Of a stretch of 64,000 nucleotides of DNA, positions 59,678-64,000 are shown in pieces. The position numbers were made by a program, and so were the translations under genes. The DNA lies in assembly GCF_022761035.1 (NCBI RefSeq), contig NZ_JAKWJP010000006.1:339411-403410 (forward strand), in the 5' to 3' direction. This stretch comes from Microbacterium sp. SS28 (GTDB lineage Bacteria; Actinomycetota; Actinomycetes; Actinomycetales; Microbacteriaceae). Numbering within the stretch: the first letter of the stretch is position 1; the number at the start of each line of letters is the position of its first letter. The notes below the pieces were generated by a model that was not told where the DNA came from, ran no database searches, and saw nothing but the letters and a program-made list of their open reading frames with translations.

Positions 59678-59786
59678 GATCGGGCCGCGCGACGCGGTTC
59701 CATCTGCTCGCCTGCGGCAAAGTGCGAAACCCACGCACCCGCACGATTCCGCGGGCGAGCCGGCCGGGAGTGCCCCGGCGCGGGAC

Positions 59787-59831
59787 GACGGATGCCTCGC
59801 CCTCCGCGAGGGCGGGGGCGAGGCATCCGTC
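59787..59831 (-). terminator. Terminator of the PEP carboxykinase gene
   Basis: GACGGATGCCTCGCC (59787-59801) and GGCGAGGCATCCGTC (59817-59831) form a perfect 15-bp stem; CCCTC/GAGGG can pair inside the loop. It lies 8 nt after the pckG stop, between convergent genes, so may serve both strands. The stem again uses GGATGCC/GGCATCC. Confidence 0.9.
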
Positions 59832-59839
59832 GGCCGTCG

Positions 59840-61732
59840 TCAGGAGCGCTGGGCGACCTTCAGGCGGTAGCGGAGCGCGGCGAGCTCGGCGTGCAGGGCG
59901 GCGGGGACGCGGCCGTCGAACTCGGCGTAGAACTGCTCGGTGAGGTCGGCTTCGTGCTGCCAGAGCTCGGGGTCGACGGCGAAGAGCTCGTCGAGGTCGG
60001 CCTGCGGGACCTCGATGCCGTCGAGGTTGAGGTCTTCGGTGCGGGGCAGGCGTCCGATGGGGCTGTCGACGGCCGGCACCTGGCCTTCGATGCGGCGGAT
60101 GATCCAGTCGATGACACGAGAGTTGTCGCCGAAGCCGGGCCACAGGAACCGGCCGTCGGCGCCCTTGCGGAACCAGTTGACCTGGAAGATGCGCGGGGCG
60201 CGGTCGAAGCGCAGCTTCTGCCCGACCTTGAGCCAGTGGCCGAAGTAGTCGGCCATGTTGTAGCCGCAGAACGGGAGCATCGCGAACGGGTCGCGGCGCA
60301 GCTCGCCGACCGTGCCCTCCGCGGCGGCGGTCCGCTCGGAGGAGATGTTGGAGCCCATGAACACGCCGTGCGTCCAGTCCGTGGCCTCGACCACGAGCGG
60401 GACGTTCGTCGCCCGCCGTCCTCCGAACAGGATCGCGTCCAGCGGAACGCCCTGCGGAGCATCCCAATCGTCCGCGATCTGCGGGCACTGCGCCGCGCCT
60501 ACCGTGAAGCGGGAGTTCGGGTGCGCCGCGGGCCGACCCATCGCGGGCGTCCACGGGTTGCCCTCCCAGTCGGTCAGGTGTGCCGGCGGCTCGTCGGTCA
60601 GGCCCTCCCACCACACGTCGCCGTCCGGGCGGAGCGCGACGTTGGTGAAGATCGTGTTTCCCCACAGCGTCTCGACCGCTGTGACGTTGGTCGACTCGCC
60701 GGTGCCGGGTGCGACGCCGAAGAAGCCCGCCTCGGGGTTGATCGCCCACAGGCGGCCGTCCTCACCGGGGCGCAGCCACGCGATGTCGTCACCGAGGGTC
60801 TCGACGCGCCATCCCGGGATCGTGGGGCGAAGCATTGCGAGGTTCGTCTTGCCGCACGCTGACGGGAACGCGGCGGCGACGTGGTACGCCTTGCCCTGCG
60901 GGTCGATCACGCGGATCAGCAGCATGTGCTCGGCGAGCCAGCCCTCGTTCCGGCCGATCACCGACGCGATCCGCAGCGCGAAGCACTTCTTCGCGAGGAT
61001 CGCGTTGCCGCCGTACCCCGACCCGAACGACCACACCTCGAGCGTGTCCGGGAAGTGCACGATGTACTTCTCGTCGTTGCACGGCCACGCGACATCCTGC
61101 TCACCGGGTGCCAGCGGGGCGCCGACCGTGTGCACCGTCTTCACCCAGTGCGCACCCGCCGCGATCTCGCGCAGCACGTCCGCGCCGACGCGCGTCATGA
61201 TCCCGATCGAGGCGACGGCGTAGGCACTGTCGGTGATCTGCACGCCGATGTGCGACAGCGGCCCACCGACCGGACCCATCGAGAACGGCACGACGTACAT
61301 CGTGCGGCCGCGCATCGCACCTTCGAACAGCGGGTTCAGGATGCCGCGGATCTCCGCCGGCGCGATCCAGTTGTTCGTCGGCCCCGCGTCTTCCTCCCGC
61401 TCCGACGCGATGAACGTGCGCGCCTCCGTGCGGGCGACATCGCTCGGGTGCGAACGAGCCAGGTACGAGCCCGGACGCCACTCGGGGTTGAGCTTGATCA
61501 GCTTGCCCTCATCGACCTGCTGGCGCAGCAGCGCCTCGTTCTCAGCCCGCGATCCGTCCACCCAGTGGACCGCCGCGGGCTGGAGAAGCGCCGCGAGATC
61601 GTCGACCCACGCGACGAGCTCCGCCATGCCCTCGCCCGAGATCTGGGGGCGTGCTCCGACCGTCGGGGTCGTGGGGGCGGTGTGAGTGGTGGAACGAGGG
61701 GTGGGACGCGTGAAGATTTCGGCGATTGCCAT
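59840..61732 (-). CDS. pckG: Phosphoenolpyruvate carboxykinase (GTP)
   Basis: 630-residue enzyme that makes PEP from oxaloacetate and GTP, the entry step of gluconeogenesis. The P-loop FPSACGKTNLAML (about residue 280), the Mn-binding region, DDIAWLR and the guanine-binding NWFRKGADGRFLWPG segment fit the GTP-dependent family and its length. ATG 61732 is preceded by GGAGGA. The first 35 residues are a Thr/Pro-rich tail. It is divergent from a RamB-like regulator, which may control it with acetate or fatty-acid metabolism. Confidence 0.96.
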   Translation of the reverse strand: MAIAEIFTRPTPRSTTHTAPTTPTVGARPQISGEGMAELVAWVDDLAALLQPAAVHWVDGSRAENEALLRQQVDEGKLIKLNPEWRPGSYLARSHPSDVARTEARTFIASEREEDAGPTNNWIAPAEIRGILNPLFEGAMRGRTMYVVPFSMGPVGGPLSHIGVQITDSAYAVASIGIMTRVGADVLREIAAGAHWVKTVHTVGAPLAPGEQDVAWPCNDEKYIVHFPDTLEVWSFGSGYGGNAILAKKCFALRIASVIGRNEGWLAEHMLLIRVIDPQGKAYHVAAAFPSACGKTNLAMLRPTIPGWRVETLGDDIAWLRPGEDGRLWAINPEAGFFGVAPGTGESTNVTAVETLWGNTIFTNVALRPDGDVWWEGLTDEPPAHLTDWEGNPWTPAMGRPAAHPNSRFTVGAAQCPQIADDWDAPQGVPLDAILFGGRRATNVPLVVEATDWTHGVFMGSNISSERTAAAEGTVGELRRDPFAMLPFCGYNMADYFGHWLKVGQKLRFDRAPRIFQVNWFRKGADGRFLWPGFGDNSRVIDWIIRRIEGQVPAVDSPIGRLPRTEDLNLDGIEVPQADLDELFAVDPELWQHEADLTEQFYAEFDGRVPAALHAELAALRYRLKVAQRS

Positions 61733-61821
61733 TTCGGAGTCCTCCTCGGACAGTGGTTGTGCTTCGCTGCTCCCTTCCACTGTGCGCCGATGGAACAGAG
61801 GTTTCGATGAAATCCGCGTTC

Positions 61822-61837
61822 AAGAAACGTGATTCTT
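61822..61837. promoter_or_regulatory. Candidate operator between pckG and the RamB-like gene
   Basis: AAGAA-ACGTGA-TTCTT is an A/T-rich inverted repeat in the 121-nt divergent gap, overlapping the region just upstream of TATCCT (61842-61847), the probable -10 box of the regulator gene. It is a plausible but unproven binding site. Confidence 0.4.
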
Positions 61838-61853
61838 TCGATATCCTCAAGGA

Positions 61854-63290
61854 ATGCCCCCCACCTCCCTCGAGCTGTCGACCCTGGGTCACCGCATCCG
61901 TCACCAGCGCGTCTCGCACGGCTTCACACTCGACGAACTCGGCGAGAAGGTGGGTGTCGCGGGCAGTCAGCTGAGCCTCATCGAGAACGGCAAGCGCGAG
62001 CCCAAGCTTTCGCTTCTGCAGGCCATCGCGCAGGTCACGGGGGTCGACGTCGCCGAGCTGCTCTCGACTGAGCCGCCGAACCGTCGCGCCGCCCTCGAGA
62101 TCGAACTCGAGCGCGCGCAGTCCGGGTCGGTGTTCCGGCAGCTCGGCATCGCGCCCGTCAAGGTCACCAAGACCATGACCGACGACACGATCGAATCGCT
62201 CCTCGGTCTGCATCGCGAGCTGCAGCGTCGCGAGCGCGAAGCCATCGCGACGCCGGAGGAGGCCCGCCGCGCCAACACCGACCTGCGCCTGCGCATGCGC
62301 GCGCACGACAACTACCTTCCCGAGATCGAGCGGCTCGCCGAGAAACAGCTCAAGTCGGCCGGCCACATCTCGGGCGCGCTCACGCACCGCACCGTGAGCA
62401 TCATGGCCGAGCGGCTCGGCTTCGAGCTCATCTACGTGAACGACCTGCCGCACTCCGCCCGCTCCGTCACGGATCTCGAGAACGGCCGCATCTACCTGCC
62501 GCCCGCGTCGATCCCGGGCGGGCACGGCCTGCGCTCGATGGCGCTGCAGGCGATGGCGCACCGACTGCTCGGGCACAAGCCGCCCACCGACTACGCGCAC
62601 TTCCTGCAGCAGCGCCTCGAGATCAACTACTACGCCGCGTGCTGCCTCATGCCCGAGAGCGCGTCGGTCGCCTTCCTGCAGCAGGCGAAGAAGGACCGCA
62701 ACCTCGCCGTTGAGGACTTCCGCGACGCGTTCGGCGTGACGCACGAAGCCGCAGGAATGCGCATGACGAACCTGCTGACGCAGCATCTCGGCATCCCGCT
62801 GCATTTCCTGCGCGTGGACGGATCGGGCGCCATCTCGCGCGTGTACGAGAACGACGACCTGCCGGTGCCGATGGATGTCACGGGCTCGGTCGAGGGCCAG
62901 ATCGTCTGCCGGCGCTTCCTCGCGCGATCGGCCTTCGAGGAGCAGAACCGCACGACCGAGCACTACCAGTACACCGACACCCCGAGCGGGACGTTCTGGT
63001 GCTCGACGCAGACGGGCACGACCTCGGCGGGCGAGTTCTCGATCACGGTGGGCGTGCCCTTCGACGACGCGCGGTGGTTCCGCGGACGCGAGACGCAGAA
63101 GCGCGACGTCTCGCGCTGCCCCGACGAGTCGTGCTGCCGCCGCGCGACGCCTGAGGTCGCCGAGCGCTGGGGCGGGAAGGCGTGGCCGAGCGCCCGCGTG
63201 CACATGCAGATGTTCTCGCCGCTCCCCCGCGGGGCCTTCCCCGGCGTCGACGACAACGAGGTGTACGCCTTCCTCGAGCGGCACGCGTAG
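61854..63290 (+). CDS. XRE-type regulator with ImmA-like domain (RamB/MccR-like)
   Basis: 478-residue regulator. The N-terminal HTH is LDELGEKVGVAGSQLSLIEN (about 25-45). A middle domain (about 155-300) resembles ImmA/IrrE peptidases, but the metal motif is degenerate (MAHRLLGH in place of HExxH), so it is likely a sensor. The C-terminal part has conserved Cys (WCSTQ, SRCPDESCCRR). RamB and similar proteins sense acyl-CoA-type signals and control acetate, glyoxylate or propionate genes. TATCCT (61842-61847) is 6 nt before the ATG, so probably leaderless. Divergent from pckG. Confidence 0.9.
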   Translation: MPPTSLELSTLGHRIRHQRVSHGFTLDELGEKVGVAGSQLSLIENGKREPKLSLLQAIAQVTGVDVAELLSTEPPNRRAALEIELERAQSGSVFRQLGIAPVKVTKTMTDDTIESLLGLHRELQRREREAIATPEEARRANTDLRLRMRAHDNYLPEIERLAEKQLKSAGHISGALTHRTVSIMAERLGFELIYVNDLPHSARSVTDLENGRIYLPPASIPGGHGLRSMALQAMAHRLLGHKPPTDYAHFLQQRLEINYYAACCLMPESASVAFLQQAKKDRNLAVEDFRDAFGVTHEAAGMRMTNLLTQHLGIPLHFLRVDGSGAISRVYENDDLPVPMDVTGSVEGQIVCRRFLARSAFEEQNRTTEHYQYTDTPSGTFWCSTQTGTTSAGEFSITVGVPFDDARWFRGRETQKRDVSRCPDESCCRRATPEVAERWGGKAWPSARVHMQMFSPLPRGAFPGVDDNEVYAFLERHA

Positions 63291-63310
63291 CTCCCGGGCG
63301 CGCGGGAAGG

Positions 63311-63573
63311 CACCCCGCCATTTCGGGGTGAGCGGATGCCGCATCCACCCCTCAACCCGACACCAACCCACCCCAGCCCGCCACACCCCGACGCTCCGGG
63401 GTGAGCGGATGCCGCATCCACCCCCTCAACCCGACACCAACTCACCCCACCGGCCACACCCGGCCACACCCCGACGCTTCGGGGTGAGCGGATGCCGCAT
63501 CCACCCCCTCAACCCGACACCAACTCACCCCAGCCCGCCACACCCCGACGCCTCGGGGTGAGCGGATGCCGCG
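63311..63573. repeat. Tandem array of about 73-bp units, each with a CACCCCG/CGGGGTG hairpin
   Basis: Four hairpins CACCCCG-N6-CGGGGTG start at 63311, 63384, 63467 and 63541 (steps 73, 83, 74); loops are CCATTT, ACGCTC, ACGCTT and ACGCCT. Each is followed by AGCGGATGCCGC and, in three, by CATCCACCCC and a C/A-rich tail (TCAACCCGACACCAAC). The 83-bp unit has a 10-bp duplication (CGGCCACACC twice, 63451-63470). The last unit breaks off at about 63573, where a different sequence leads into the IS element. The first hairpin is probably the terminator of the upstream regulator gene. This fills the 63291-63691 gap with the IS left end. Confidence 0.85.
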
Positions 63574-63574
63574 G

Positions 63575-64000
63575 TTGCGTCCGTCAGAGTGGTGTATCGG
63601 TAGCTCGGTGAGCGTGTCGCTGTGAATAGCGACGGTCACCGCGTGATCCTTCGAGGAAACTCCTACATCCCTCTCGAAAGGAACCACGACGATGACCGTC
63701 GTACCCAGTATCGATCCTGCTCGCTTCCTTGAAGAGCAGCTGTCTCAGGCGTCGCCGGATCTGCTGCGGCAGATGCTGTCCACGTTCATCAACACGCTGC
63801 TCTCGGCGGACGCGGACCAGGTCTGCGGCGCCTCGTATGGCACGGTGTCCGAGGACCGCACGAACCGGCGCAACGGTTACCGGCACCGGGACTTCGATAC
63901 CCGCGCCGGGACTGTCGATGTTGCGATCCCGAAGCTTCGGCAGGGCTCCTACTTCCCGGAGTGGCTGCTCGAACGCCGTCGCCGCGCGGAGGCCGCGCTG
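63575..64000 (+). mobile_element. IS256-family insertion sequence (left part)
   Basis: The left boundary lies somewhere between 63573, where the tandem array stops, and about 63600; a terminal repeat cannot be fixed without the right end. A hairpin GTCGCT/AGCGAC (63616-63633) lies between the end and the transposase gene, as often seen in IS leaders. The element runs past the window end. Confidence 0.75.
63692..64000 (+). CDS. IS256-family (mutator-type) transposase, 3' truncated by window
   Basis: First 103 residues of a DDE transposase. The opening (MTVVPSIDPARFLEEQLSQA), the DQVCGASYGTVSEDRTNRRNGYR block and RAGTVDVAIPKLRQGSYFPEWLLERRRRAE are characteristic of IS256-type enzymes (each part shorter here than the full stretch). 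The catalytic DDE residues lie beyond the window. AAAGGAA precedes the ATG. Codon choice is less G/C-biased than in neighbours, as expected for a mobile gene. Confidence 0.93.
   Translation, partial: MTVVPSIDPARFLEEQLSQASPDLLRQMLSTFINTLLSADADQVCGASYGTVSEDRTNRRNGYRHRDFDTRAGTVDVAIPKLRQGSYFPEWLLERRRRAEAAL

Noticed and set aside
57316..59734. A very long minus-strand open frame in phase with the first exporter permease gene, extending upstream through the small HTH and ABC exporter genes.
   Set aside because: The upstream part is antisense to recognisable genes and low in complexity; only the permease portion (55439-56377) is real.
63311..63573. Tandem repeats considered as a CRISPR array.
   Set aside because: Units are about 73 bp and nearly wholly repeated, with no unique spacers and no cas genes nearby.
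1..64000. tRNA, rRNA, plasmid-origin and prophage signals.
   Set aside because: I looked in the intergenic gaps and saw none I could support; a tRNA scan was not possible here.

Overview
The window is a 64-kb stretch of high-G+C DNA (I judge about 70% G+C) from an actinobacterium, most likely Microbacterium or a close relative in the Microbacteriaceae. This rests on strong G/C third-position bias, many GTG starts, ATGA/GTGA translational coupling, and -10 hexamers (TAGNNT) only 6-7 nt before start codons, the pattern of leaderless mRNAs. Almost all of it is ordinary chromosomal core and catabolic DNA. I see no rRNA, tRNA, CRISPR array or prophage.

Layout. 1-7.3 kb: Maf-type pyrophosphatase (5' end missing), biotin-dependent acyl-CoA carboxylase alpha chain, an LpdA-type quinone reductase, purine nucleoside phosphorylase coupled to a phosphosugar mutase, and a GNAT enzyme. 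7.4-15.1 kb: a mannitol cassette with an MtlR regulator divergent from a loose EIIB, HPr, Enzyme I, MtlA, MtlF and MtlD, i.e. a whole PTS phosphorelay in one locus. 15.1-19.3 kb: an anchored hydrolase, then a coupled trio of flavin monooxygenase, bile-acid-type symporter and SDR enzyme. 19.3-20.7 kb: an atypical island in which an AbiEi/DUF559 (Vsr-like nuclease) gene lies between two pairs of 53-nt palindromes. 20.7-28.9 kb: nucleoside uptake (BMP lipoprotein, ATPase, two permeases) and salvage (cytidine deaminase, thymidine phosphorylase, adenosine deaminase).

29-38.9 kb: mannose-1-phosphate guanylyltransferase, the sdhCDAB operon behind an 18-bp perfect palindrome, a YihY/BrkB protein, exonuclease III, TrpS, a GNAT enzyme and an Fpg/Nei glycosylase. 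39-42.3 kb: glpD-glpK. 42.5-48.9 kb: a sugar ABC importer and GH42 beta-galactosidase under a divergent LacI regulator with three visible operators. 49-53.2 kb: an FMN riboswitch and ribD-ribE-ribBA-ribH, then a small membrane protein and a strong terminator. 53.3-59.7 kb: an SsuD-like monooxygenase, a DrrA-type exporter (ATPase, two permeases), a 70-residue HTH protein whose promoter is built from two palindromes, and an ABC exporter. 59.8-63.3 kb: GTP-dependent PEP carboxykinase divergent from a RamB-like regulator. 63.3-64 kb: a tandem array of hairpins ending at an IS256-family element that runs off the window.

The best leads for something undescribed are the palindrome-flanked DUF559 cassette, the small HTH protein with operators on its own -35 and -10, the paired palindromes between convergent genes, and the very frequent word GGATGCC/GGCATCC, which also forms terminator stems. 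All are read by eye; no search or alignment was run.
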